Positions 9,048 through 17,700 of a stretch of 64,000 bases of DNA are shown here, in pieces. Numbering within the stretch: the first letter of the stretch is position 1; each line of letters opens with the position of its first letter. Source of the DNA: Lachancea thermotolerans CBS 6340 (lineage: Eukaryota; Ascomycota; Saccharomycetes; Saccharomycetales; Saccharomycetaceae); assembly GCF_000142805.1 (NCBI RefSeq), contig NC_013083.1, positions 1,550,001 through 1,614,000 on the forward strand, given 5' to 3'. The notes under the pieces are model-generated. The model saw only the letters and a program-made list of their open reading frames with translations, was not told where the DNA came from and searched no databases. The translations under genes were made by a program, and so were the position numbers.

Positions 9048-10949
9048 TTACATGGATTCCTGTGCATCTGATATAGATTTACACAGCTGACGGCCGTCGG
9101 CTTTCTGCTTTACCCTTATGATGTAGTTTTCTAGCTTACCATCTGCGTTGACAACGGGACACTTGACAAAGTTTTCTTTATCTGCGTCAGCTGGAGTATA
9201 CTGGAAGCTCTTAACGACCTTGGTGTTCAAAAGAATGTGGCCCATACCATCTGATCTGCACAGGATCCGAACTTTTGCCTTGTCGTCTTTGTTTTGAAGA
9301 AGCTTCAGCTCCCCGACACCACGGGACTCATAAGCCTTGGTCTCTGGATTAATTACCATCAGCTTGGCGCGCTTAGAAAATAACAAATTCTCGGCCTCCT
9401 CACCATTAGACATGACCATGGCTTGACCCTGCTCAGTGTCCGCCTTTGGTTCTGAAGCTGCTTCTGGTTTAGTCTCAGGTGCTGCCTCGGCCTTTTCTGT
9501 TGCAGCAGGCTCAGAACCGTTGGCTTCAGTTGACTGCGAGGCGTTTTGTCCCGCCGCAGGTGCAGATGTGTTGGAAGAAAAGGGCAAACTGAATTTGAAC
9601 CCGCCGGATGGTGGTTCCTTAGACGCTGCTGCTGCTGCTGGCTTGCCGAAGCTGAAACTTGGAGCAGCTGGGCTGCTCGAGGCACCGAATGTAAAAGGCT
9701 TTGGCTTCTCGCCAGAACCGTCCTTTTGCGCCTCTCCTGAAGCGGCTGAGGCGTTGCCTGGAGCCCCAAACGTGAAGGAAGGTTTAGGTTTGTCAGCTGC
9801 TGGTTGCCCGAAGGTGAAAGAAGGTTTCACTGAGCCATCTTGTTTGTTGGCAGTAGCAGCGGGTTGACTGAACGAGAAGGGTTTAGGATTTGCCTCTTGA
9901 GCGGGAGCGGCGCTGCTCTTGGAAAACGAGAATGGTGCTGCCTTCTGCTCTGTGTCAGGTTTCGAAGGCTCTGAGGATGAGCCAAGGGCGGATGCAGTCT
10001 TGGAGCTGTCATCGCTGGTCTTGTTAGCACCAAAGGAAAACGAGAATGCGGGCTTTTCCTGTGTAGGCTTATCCTCGACAGCGGCGGGCTTGCCGAAAGT
10101 GAAAGCTGGCTTGGTCGCTTTCTCAGCGCCAAATGAGAATTTTGGTTGATGTGGCTGAGCCTGGCCTTTGGCCTTTTCCGAGGTTTCAGATGGCTTTGAA
10201 TCGGCTTCCGTGGCTTCAGGCTTCAATTTGAAGACGCTATCGGAAGGCTTGGACGCCGCGTTATTCTGGAATGTAAATTGGGGCCCTTTGATCTCGACTT
10301 CGCTCTCGGAGTCAGATGGATCGCGCTTTGCAGGCTTCTTGGGCCCGAAGCTAAATACCGAACTGGTCGTAGTGGGCTTCTGGGTCAGAGTAAACGTAGG
10401 ACCCTGAACTTTGACGTCGCCGTCGTCGCTGTCGCTTTCAGAGTCTGACTTTGCGGCCGGAGCAGCGGGCTTCGCAGCAGGCTTCGCAGCGGGTTTTGCA
10501 GCGATTTCCGCGGCAGGCTGCGCGGCGGGCTTTTCGGCTGACTGTGTGTCGCGGAAGTACTTCTGGTACTGCGCAAAAACGCTGGAAAGGTCTGCACAAG
10601 GGTCCGCAGCGATGAACTGTGCGATCTTAGCCTGGAACTGCAGGTTGAGAGCCTTACGACGTGCGCCTTGAGCTGCGTCGCTGGTGGTAGCACGGCTTGC
10701 GCCGGCTCCGGCTGTTGAGCTTGGGCCGCCGGAAAACGAAAACGCATTGGCCATGCTGGATTCAGCACTGGTCCCGGCGCCGGCCCCTAGCTGTCTCTTC
10801 TTCCTGGGTTGCGCTATCCTGCGTGTGCGCATTACATCATTCGACGCTTTCTTGAAGCCGTTGCTAGGCTCCAAGTCCACTTCTTGGTCGTCAGCGTCTG
10901 TCGCCAAGCTCTCTCTTGTTATCTGCGCGTCCGCAATACGCTTAGCCAT
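9048..10949 (-). CDS. NUP2: Nup2 FG-repeat nucleoporin with Ran-binding domain
   Basis: Mobile nucleoporin of the nuclear-pore basket (NUP50 family) that promotes release of cargo from importin alpha and takes part in chromatin boundary activity. The start MAKRIADAQITRES is nearly the S. cerevisiae N terminus, so ATG 10949 is chosen over the longer open frame that runs through a tRNA-like element. The product is 633 residues. The centre has many FSFG/FTFG repeats separated by charged Lys/Ser/Glu spacers, and two acidic DSESD patches that precede (I/V)KGPxF motifs. The C-terminal RanBP1-type domain (about 515-630) contains LLFSKRAKL, RGVGELKLL and LCRSDGMGHILLN. It is shorter than S. cerevisiae Nup2 (720 aa), mainly in repeats. 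Confidence 0.95.
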   Translation of the reverse strand: MAKRIADAQITRESLATDADDQEVDLEPSNGFKKASNDVMRTRRIAQPRKKRQLGAGAGTSAESSMANAFSFSGGPSSTAGAGASRATTSDAAQGARRKALNLQFQAKIAQFIAADPCADLSSVFAQYQKYFRDTQSAEKPAAQPAAEIAAKPAAKPAAKPAAPAAKSDSESDSDDGDVKVQGPTFTLTQKPTTTSSVFSFGPKKPAKRDPSDSESEVEIKGPQFTFQNNAASKPSDSVFKLKPEATEADSKPSETSEKAKGQAQPHQPKFSFGAEKATKPAFTFGKPAAVEDKPTQEKPAFSFSFGANKTSDDSSKTASALGSSSEPSKPDTEQKAAPFSFSKSSAAPAQEANPKPFSFSQPAATANKQDGSVKPSFTFGQPAADKPKPSFTFGAPGNASAASGEAQKDGSGEKPKPFTFGASSSPAAPSFSFGKPAAAAASKEPPSGGFKFSLPFSSNTSAPAAGQNASQSTEANGSEPAATEKAEAAPETKPEAASEPKADTEQGQAMVMSNGEEAENLLFSKRAKLMVINPETKAYESRGVGELKLLQNKDDKAKVRILCRSDGMGHILLNTKVVKSFQYTPADADKENFVKCPVVNADGKLENYIIRVKQKADGRQLCKSISDAQESM

Positions 10950-11080
10950 GGCTCGGAAAGGTGTCGTGACAAGCTTCAAGAAACCCTGTGAAGAACCATC
11001 GAAGCTGTCCAAGACGCTTTTTACATTCTGAAGTCTGTCTACCAAAAAGATATCACGAGCGCTAGCCCGACAAAAATCGA

Positions 11081-11152
11081 TTCCACTGCGGGGAGTCGAA
11101 CCCCGGCATACACAGCAAGAGCGTAATGTGATAGCCGTTACACTATACTGGG
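11081..11152 (-). tRNA. tRNA-Glu-like element, probably degenerate
   Basis: A 72-nt tRNA-shaped element, the length of yeast tRNA-Glu. The D-arm/A-box TAGTGTAACGG and the T-arm/B-box GGTTCGACTCC match tRNA-Glu exactly, and a T5 run (11072-11076) follows as a Pol III terminator. The anticodon arm is altered: aligned to tRNA-Glu, positions 34-36 read CTT instead of TTC or CTC. The acceptor stem (CCCAGTA against CAGTGGA) has several mismatches. It looks like a decayed tRNA-Glu that kept its Pol III promoter, or possibly a bare TFIIIC site. It sits between NUP2 and the RPS25 promoter. Confidence 0.55.
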
Positions 11153-11258
11153 CGCTATGGAAAATGTCCAGATTTTCTGAGGACCAGGCGACATATACGT
11201 AATATGTGATATGCATCAGTTTTAAGCATTTGTCACGTGAACAGGACCTGTGACTGTT

Positions 11259-11270
11259 ACACCCAAACAT
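11259..11270 (+). promoter_or_regulatory. candidate Rap1 site upstream of RPS25
   Basis: The motif ACACCCAAACAT resembles the Rap1 consensus (ACACCCRYACAY, one mismatch). It lies about 345 bp upstream of the proposed 5'UTR intron donor, a normal distance for Rap1 in ribosomal protein promoters. This is an inference from a motif only. Confidence 0.4.
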
Positions 11271-11604
11271 CTTTCAAATACAATAAACCATACACCACGA
11301 AAATTTCTTGGATTTACAGAAAAGTTGCGTGGGTCGGTGATTAAACTCGATCTAACACCCCTCCCATGGAATCTACGCTGAGGGCCCGGCGTAACCTCCG
11401 CTGGGATGGCGGAGACCCAGCTCCCCAGCCTGCGCCCAGGCAGTGTCCGAGGGGCGGCGCCGGCTAGGCGGACTCTCGCGGGGGACTCGCCGCTGGATGC
11501 AGCAGGGACGCGGGCGGAGAGCCAGGTAGTCTTACCGAATAAGACAAAAGATGCAGCATCATTCGTAAACTTACTCCTTCGATAGACCAGCAACGGAATT
11601 TAGA

Positions 11605-11907
11605 GTATGTGAGGGTATAGATGAGATGAAACGCGTGGGAAAGCACAGGCGATGCGAGGCATGGTAGACTGGTGAATATGGAGCGCCGGAACGCAGAAGA
11701 GCCCGAAATGATCAAGGTTTGGCTCCGCCACTAAATGAGGAGTATACAAGACTGAGTTTGAGCCCGAGAGTGTTTGCAATAGAGTTAACGAGACAGTGCG
11801 GTCCCTACCGCTCTGCTGTGGATTACTGATTTACAGCGGTCGCAAGCCCGCACGAAATGCTTTTCCCGTTGTTTACCCCTTGTGAAACCATCTACTAACA
11901 CGCGCAG
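11605..11907 (+). other. probable 5'UTR intron of RPS25
   Basis: A perfect donor GTATGT (11605-11610), a perfect branch point TACTAAC (11893-11899) and an acceptor CGCAG ending at 11907 lie just upstream of the RPS25 ATG (11912). The predicted intron is 303 nt, typical for yeast ribosomal protein genes. Only four untranslated bases remain between the acceptor and the ATG. The branch site and acceptor are strong; the donor choice is less certain. Confidence 0.65.
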
Positions 11908-11911
11908 TAAT

Positions 11912-12235
11912 ATGCCTCCAAAACAACAATTGTCTAAGGCCCAGAAGGCCGCCGCCGCCATGGCCGGTGGTAAGAAGTCCAAGAAGAAGTGGTCCAAGAA
12001 GTCCCACAAGGACAAGGCCCAGCACGCTATCATCTTGGACCAGGAGAAGTACGACAGAATCATGAAGGAGGTCCCAACCTACAGATACGTCTCTGTCTCC
12101 GTTCTGGTCGACAGATTGAAGCTCGGTGGCTCTTTGGCCAGAGTTGTGTTGAGACAGTTGGAGCAAGACGGTGTCATCAAGCCAATCTCCAAGCACTCCA
12201 CTCAGGCCATCTACGCTAGAGCCACTGCTGCTTAA
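11912..12235 (+). CDS. RPS25: 40S ribosomal protein eS25
   Basis: Small-subunit protein eS25, 107 residues (S. cerevisiae 108). It binds near the head of the 40S subunit and is needed for some IRES-driven initiation. The sequence begins [20 protein letters not shown] and has the lysine-rich [10 protein letters not shown] stretch and the winged-helix core [18 protein letters not shown], all close to yeast Rps25. ATG 11912 is chosen because the upstream in-frame ATG lies inside the predicted 5'UTR intron. Codon use is strongly biased to preferred yeast codons (AAG, GCC, TTG, AGA), as expected for high expression. A snoRNA cluster follows on the same strand. Confidence 0.97.
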   Translation: MPPKQQLSKAQKAAAAMAGGKKSKKKWSKKSHKDKAQHAIILDQEKYDRIMKEVPTYRYVSVSVLVDRLKLGGSLARVVLRQLEQDGVIKPISKHSTQAIYARATAA

Positions 12236-12395
12236 GCGCCCCACAATGGATATTTAGGTTCTCTGTTCTCTACGTACTCTGTTGTAATAACCAACATCGT
12301 TATAATGACGCCTGCCGTTACGGCCAGCACGCCCTGATGTGCTCACGTTGCCTGCGCTCGGCATGTCATGTGCCAGGCTGCCCATACTTCGCTGA

Positions 12396-12403
12396 AGCCC
12401 TAA
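12396..12403 (+). promoter_or_regulatory. Tbf1 motif of the snoRNA cluster promoter
   Basis: AGCCCTAA matches the Tbf1 motif ARCCCTAA, which in yeasts typically marks snoRNA gene promoters. It lies 50 bp upstream of a TATA box and upstream of the snoRNA candidates. Confidence 0.6.
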
Positions 12404-12445
12404 CGGCATCTACACTGCAAATTTTTTCGCCTTGGAAATCTTCTC

Positions 12446-12453
12446 TATAAAAA
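12446..12453 (+). promoter_or_regulatory. TATA box of the snoRNA cluster
   Basis: TATAAAAA, downstream of the Tbf1 motif and about 130 bp before the first snoRNA candidate. The position suits a Pol II promoter for a polycistronic snoRNA precursor. Confidence 0.5.
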
Positions 12454-12505
12454 GCGCCGGTCCTGCTCATCGCTTTGGCATCTGAGCATCATTTTTCTAC
12501 AAGAG

Positions 12506-12524
12506 CACGCGCCTCCGGCGCGTG
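12506..12524 (+). repeat. perfect 8-bp hairpin in snoRNA leader
   Basis: CACGCGCC and GGCGCGTG flank a 3-nt TCC loop. The hairpin lies between the TATA box and the first snoRNA candidate. It may be a processing or structural element. Its loop is not the AGNN tetraloop preferred by Rnt1. Confidence 0.5.
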
Positions 12525-12575
12525 TAAGCATGAGGGCCATGGTCAATTTTGTATGCTTGGGCCCCTTCTCTCTTC

Positions 12576-12662
12576 TTACATGATTATGAAAACAATCTAT
12601 TAAGTCTGAGGATGTACATGCAGGACTAAATTGTTAAGGAATTCTTCGTTTATGATCTGGAA
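12576..12662 (+). ncRNA. SNR57: candidate C/D box snoRNA, snR57-like (18S G1572)
   Basis: The stretch AGGAATTCTTCGTT (12637-12650) can pair with 18S rRNA ...AACGAGGAATTCCT... over 14 bp with one G-U pair. The fifth base upstream of ATGA (12652-12655) pairs with the G that I count as G1572, the site guided by snR57 in S. cerevisiae. A C-box-like ATGATTA lies at 12580. The D-type box ATGA is non-canonical and I see no clean terminal stem, so the ends are uncertain. The order RPS25-snR57-snR55-snR61 on one strand matches S. cerevisiae next to RPS25B, which supports the call. Confidence 0.5.
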
Positions 12663-12749
12663 TTTAGAATTGCGGTTCAAGCCACAAGATTCCCATGACC
12701 CGTGTGTCCATGAGTTCATGGACCAGCAGTTGGATAATACTTTTCGCTT

Positions 12750-12851
12750 TCCTCCGTGTGATGAACGACTTCCACGTCTTTTTTCTATCCGGCGATGATT
12801 CTTCGAATATGTGCCTCGGATAATAACATGCATCACCATCTGACTCGAGAA
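12750..12851 (+). ncRNA. SNR55: C/D box snoRNA, snR55-like (18S U1269)
   Basis: C box GTGATGA at 12758-12764 and D box CTGA at 12840-12843. Directly upstream of the D box, CATGCATCACCA can pair with 18S rRNA ...TGGTGGTGCATG... over 12 bp with one G-U pair. The fifth base upstream of the D box pairs with the U expected to be U1269, the snR55 target. An internal CGATGAT could act as C'. The length (about 100 nt) fits S. cerevisiae snR55 (98 nt). The ends are approximate. Confidence 0.75.
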
Positions 12852-12918
12852 GCTGATATATTACCAGTGTTGTTCGGCTAATACGTAGGCGTGCCCCAAG
12901 GGCCGCGCTCTTGCTAGT

Positions 12919-13018
12919 GTCTTTGCATGATGATAACCTTACATCAGTTCTGCTTCTGAACCAAAAATCCAGGAAGATAACCTATTTACCAAAGCTCAAA
13001 AATCTGAATATGCAAGAC
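12919..13018 (+). ncRNA. SNR61: C/D box snoRNA, snR61-like (25S A1133)
   Basis: C box ATGATGA (12927-12933), D' box CTGA (12956-12959) and D box CTGA (13004-13007). A terminal stem is formed by TTGCA (12923-12927) and TGCAA (13011-13015). The 11 bases CAGTTCTGCTT just upstream of the D' box are complementary to 25S rRNA AAGCAGAACTG, and the fifth base pairs with an A, consistent with snR61 and A1133. S. cerevisiae snR61 is 90 nt. This is the clearest snoRNA of the cluster. Confidence 0.82.
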
Positions 13019-13083
13019 CTCTTGGCGTAAGCGCATAATCTTTACAGCTAAACATAGCTACTTAATCTCGCGACTTGCCGGCG

Positions 13084-13881
13084 CTAGTATGGCTTCGCGA
13101 TCTCCGCCCTTTTCTTCTTGCTCTCGTCCATTCTCAGGTAGAGAAACTCTTTGACCTGCTTCCACTGCGACTCGAACTTGGGTGGCACCTTTTTGTCGAG
13201 TTTGACCACAAGTCTCAACAACGTGACTTGGGCGTAGGGCGAGAAGTTAAGTCTGAGCCAATAGATGGCCAGGTACAACGCCAGTACAAACCCAGACGCG
13301 CCCTTGAAAGAAATCGTGTCCAAAAATAGGATGCCCGCCACGATCAACTCCGAGTACGCTATGACGTGCAGCAGCTGTGTATTTTGCGCGCTTGACTCCT
13401 TCTCTTCGCTTTCATTTTCCTTGACTGTGAGGTGCAGGTAGCTGGTGAGCATGAATGGGATTAATTTGAAAATAGTCGCCCGGCTGAAGAGCCACAAGCA
13501 CGCAATCAGAATGCTCTGGAAATTCTCCTTGCTCAACAGATCGTACCAGCTAGGGTTGAGCGCGTTCCAGTTCTGATAGCTGGTAACACCGTAGGAGAGA
13601 AACACCCCAATTACGGACAAGCGGTATGAGATTTGCGGGAACAGGCGCCATAACCACTTCAGCCACGTTCTGGGCTTGTTGATAGGTGGTCTGGCGATTA
13701 AAAACAGCGTCTTCCAGGAACGGTACCTGTAAAAGGTTAAGCACTGGAACAGGTAAAAGACAGCGTAGATGGCCCCGCAAGCAAGGGTCAGACCGTGGCC
13801 CGCAGTCCAGATGATCTTCTGCTTGGCGAGCGGGTCGACCTTGGCCTTAGGTTTCTTCCTAATGATCTTTTGAACAGCCAT
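13084..13881 (-). CDS. membrane protein, YGR026W orthologue
   Basis: A 265-residue multi-pass membrane protein matching YGR026W by position (next to the RPS25/ERV1/MSP1 group) and size (278 aa in S. cerevisiae). Basic N and C termini (KKPKAK, DESKKKRAE) flank about five hydrophobic segments, near residues 28-48, 86-104, 118-145, 170-190 and 200-220. The general look resembles the TMEM33/Pom33 family, but I do not claim membership. No catalytic motif is visible. Function is unknown, with a likely role in the ER or cell periphery. The start is the first ATG. Confidence 0.75.
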   Translation of the reverse strand: MAVQKIIRKKPKAKVDPLAKQKIIWTAGHGLTLACGAIYAVFYLFQCLTFYRYRSWKTLFLIARPPINKPRTWLKWLWRLFPQISYRLSVIGVFLSYGVTSYQNWNALNPSWYDLLSKENFQSILIACLWLFSRATIFKLIPFMLTSYLHLTVKENESEEKESSAQNTQLLHVIAYSELIVAGILFLDTISFKGASGFVLALYLAIYWLRLNFSPYAQVTLLRLVVKLDKKVPPKFESQWKQVKEFLYLRMDESKKKRAEIAKPY

Positions 13882-14537
13882 TGTGCTGTTTAGGGGAGGT
13901 CAAGTTGTGCTTCGTGTTGTGGATGGAATTCTCCTTCAAAAGTTCGTAAATATTATGGAATATTTATTTCATGTAGAGAAGAATGCAATGTGAAGCCCTA
14001 GAACCCCGATGTAACAGTACAAGAGGAGAAACTCGGCAGCTGTCAAAGAATAGAAGGGAGGACCTGATATATACCGCTACCCACAGGCGCTCCAGGCCCA
14101 TGAGGCGGAGCACGTCTGTCCTCTATTCAGTAACTTGGTTGGCTTTGACCGATGGCTCGTACATAATCACTCGACGGTTAGTTGTTTCCAGGAAAGGGCT
14201 TGAAACAGAGCCCAGTTTATAGGGCTACGCCGCCACATGGGAATCGAGTTTACAGAGGAACCAGCAATGCGTATCATCGTGGCTCGTTTGGCTCGTTTTG
14301 AACCAAGGGACGCGCTACTAGCCTCCCGCTCATTCTTCGAAAAAATATAGGGAGGGATCTAAATATGGCCACTGGTTGGGTTGACCGATACCTTAGGGGA
14401 CACCACTTATAATATCTGTAGCATCCCATAAGAGGCCACAACAGTCTTCATGTTTTGGTCTCGCCTCATCTCTAAGTAATAACATGATCATGTCTTTATT
14501 CTATGACGAAAAACATCTTCCCAAACATTTAATAATT
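13882..14537. other. intergenic region before tRNA-Leu
   Basis: About 650 bp upstream of a tRNA gene, where Ty-like elements often insert in yeasts. I found no convincing LTR ends or target-site duplication. The 79-codon frame at 13983-14222 has no recognisable features and is probably chance. Confidence 0.4.
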
Positions 14538-14652
14538 GGTTGTTTGGCCGAGCGGTCTAAGGCGCCTGATTCAAGATAACTCATCTTGACACTGATAACA
14601 GTGGAACACTCAGGTATCGTAAGATGCAAGAGTTCGAATCTCTTAGCAACCA
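14538..14652 (+). tRNA. tRNA-Leu(CAA) with intron
   Basis: Nearly identical to S. cerevisiae tRNA-Leu(CAA). Exon 1 is 14538-14575 with anticodon CAA at 14572-14574, the intron is 14576-14608 (33 nt), and exon 2 is 14609-14652. The acceptor GGTTGTT pairs with AGCAACC, and the B-box is AGTTCGAATCTC. A T-rich terminator follows at once. Confidence 0.97.
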
Positions 14653-14779
14653 TTATTTTTTATTTTTTTGCTAGCACTTTAGCATGCTTGCTTGAGTCAG
14701 GCATATTCTTGCAGTGCCAGTAGCTCCATGCTAACAGCACTATGACTGCGTAAGAAAATACTCTATCAAACCTATCTAT

Positions 14780-17700
14780 TTATCGATCCTGGAAAAAGCA
14801 GTTCCAAATGTGTTTCCCGGAAACGCTCCCGCCGCGGTTGACATTGAAGAGGTTTTCATCGTCATCTTCTTCGTCGCTGTCGTCACCATCCTGGGTAGTA
14901 ATGCCTCCATTGCCGGTTATGCTTTTTGCTTTAAAAGTGCGATCCTTGAAATTCTGAGTTCTCTTTTGCTTCCGAGACGCCTCCCTTTCTTCCAGGACGC
15001 CTTTGAGCCTGACAATATTTTGCTCTACGGTGTTTCTCACCACAAAATTCCACACGTGCGTCTCTCTAGTCTGCCCGATCCTGTGGGTCCTATTGATCGC
15101 TTGTTGTTCATCACTAGTGTTCATTATCGGGTCCATTATAAAGACGTGAGTGGCGTTCACCAGTGTAAGGCCCGTGGCTTGGCGCGTCACATTTAACAAT
15201 AGACAAGTGACATCTGGATTCTTTTTGAACTTCTCCACCATTTTGGAAAACTTTCCTGCTCCGGCCGTGTTGCAGTGCAGCACTGAATGCTGCTTGAGCA
15301 CTTTGGACAAGAGATTGAGAAATTCAGAATACTGTGAGTAAATGATTATTTGAGGAGGGGGGTCGCTGCTGCTCTCCTCGCTATTGTTTTTATGCCGGTA
15401 CAGCAAATAAAGTACCAGCTTCACTGCAAAATCGATTTTAACCCCGTAGCTTTCTTTCAGGGCAAGTTGGTTGATCTTCTCTAGATCAGGGTATCTGCGG
15501 AACTTGAGTGGGTATTCGCCCTCGGACGAGCCGTTGTTGAGCGTAGTTTCTATTTTTTTGTTGTCTCCATCTTGTTGAGCTGCCGAGTCCTGCTCTGAGT
15601 CTGCTTCTGGCTGGGCGTCTTGGAATTTAAAGCTGTACACCTCAGACATTGATGTCTGCATTTTGCACAAAGGGCAAGAGGCATGGTTTTTCAACCAGCT
15701 GAAGATGCAGCTTTGACAGAAAAAGTGGCCACATTTTATTACCGAGCCCATGTAAATTTCGCCAAGGCAAATGGTGCAGTTAAATGTGTTCTCGTTTTTC
15801 AAACCCTCCTTCAACTTTGTTAAAGTCTCGAGATATTTCAACCTTGACTGAAGATTGTTGATTTTCTGAGAGTTTTTGCTTAGGAGAGTGTTGTCCTTGA
15901 CGTTTTTCAATATAGATGCCCGCGTGGATGGCTTTAGTTGAATCAAAGGTACTAACGAGTCGGAAATCCTTTGAAGGTTACTAAAGTATGCAGTTTTGGC
16001 ATTGTATATGTCATTGAACTTTTTCAAATGTTCTCTGAGCTGCTTGATTTCCTTTCTTAATTTGGCTGTCTCTTTTTCGAAACCAAGCAAATAAGTTTCG
16101 AACTTGCTGTCGTCCTTCTGTGATGACCCAGCGAGACTTTTAACAATATTGACGTTTTTCAGGTCCGTAAAAATGGGCTTGAGTGTAGGACTTTCTGGGA
16201 GGAAAAGTTCACCCGCCAAAGTTACGTGAAAATCTGAGAGTGTCTCAGTGTTTCTTAGCATATTTTTTGAGGAACCCGCAGTTTCTTCCTCTGCGGTTAT
16301 GATGTCCTCTCTATTACTCAAGATTCTCTCGAGGCAGTCAAGTATCGCAAACATCTTGTCTTGGTTATCGATGGAGTTCTCGTAATCTAGTGCCTTTTCA
16401 TCTTCGTTTTCTTCGGTGTATTCCCGAATAATAGGCCTATAAGAATGCTGCTGGAGCCGCTCCACTAGCTCATTAAATTGCTGCGACTGTTTATCGAGAT
16501 TCTGAAACGCAGCTCGCAAGCGCTTGAAGCAGTTTGCTACGTGAAGATTTGAGGAATAGTCCTCGTCCCATGCGAATGGTATTTCCTTCAAAAAACAAGT
16601 GACAGAAGATTTCTTGTTTGTGAAAAACTTTTGGACACTGATGATTTCTGAGTCGACTCTTTCGATTCTATCAGCCAGTATCGCTTTTCTCAATGCTTCA
16701 GCGTGGGCGTAGTTCTGCTGCTCAAGGATCTGGTATGAGTTTATCTCTTTCATCTCTTCCTCTGAATAAACGTCAGTGTAACTGCGAGAGACCACGCTTT
16801 TTGATGAGTTGCTTTCCTTTTCGTCAGCAGACTTTATCTGTGCATGTCTCTCGTTCTCTATGTCAATTACTTCTAGCTTTTTGGATCCCATCGAATAATA
16901 GGCGGTCGCAATGAAAAAGCAACATTGGTGGAGTAGATCCATGTATGGTTTAGCACGTAGTTTTTGCGGATCGTTGTTGGAAGCATCCTCTAGTATTGTA
17001 TTTGATACGTCGTCATTTTTCAGGAAAACCTGGATTCCAAACCTAGTATTAAGATCTTTGGTTAGTTCCTCGCGCACTAAACTTAGATCTCTCATGGCTT
17101 TCACCGGGTTCTCATCTATTTCCATGTAAACCAGTGCTGCTTGGATTTGAAGCCCAATGTTCTCTCGATGAAGTGCGTCAATCTTCTCATAAACCTCATC
17201 AGTTATTCTTTTCAAGATTGCATCAATGCTCTGGACCTCAGGAAGCTCGTTTTCTGCTTCCTGTTTTTGTGTGGAATTGGGCATAAGAGCATGACAGCAC
17301 GTTTCGCGCAAAAGGCTAAGCCAGTAATTAAGCTGAGCGGAAGGCATATTTGTCCCGCCACGGCCGTCGCTCTGGTAACCCGAGGTGTGTAAGAACGCAG
17401 ACCACAGATTCATATAGTTGTCGCGTTCGATAGGAAAAAACTCAAGAGGCACAATGTAGTTGTGTTGTTCAGGAATACGGATCTGGTCTGCCACATCCTC
17501 TTTCGAATGTCGTATGCATAAGTTGAACCGCGGAAAAAGGTCCATCAAGTCGTATATATCAAACTTCACACCGTTTACCAGATGGCTATGCTGGCTGTGG
17601 TATCTCGAAAGGAGGTTGTTCTGCCTGTAAATGCCAATTTCTACCGCGTCTACTATCTTTGGTGAGTCCTGAAATGGATGAAATTGCAGGTATGACAAAA

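Noticed and set aside
10950-11270. N-terminal extension of NUP2 to 740 residues
   Set aside because: It runs antisense through the RPS25 upstream region and across the tRNA-like element, and starts with TTG-type codons. MAKRIADAQI at 10949 is the family start.
13920-14530. possible solo LTR or Ty remnant upstream of tRNA-Leu
   Set aside because: The position is typical for such elements, but I found no TG...CA ends, no target-site duplication and no reverse-transcriptase remnants anywhere in the window.
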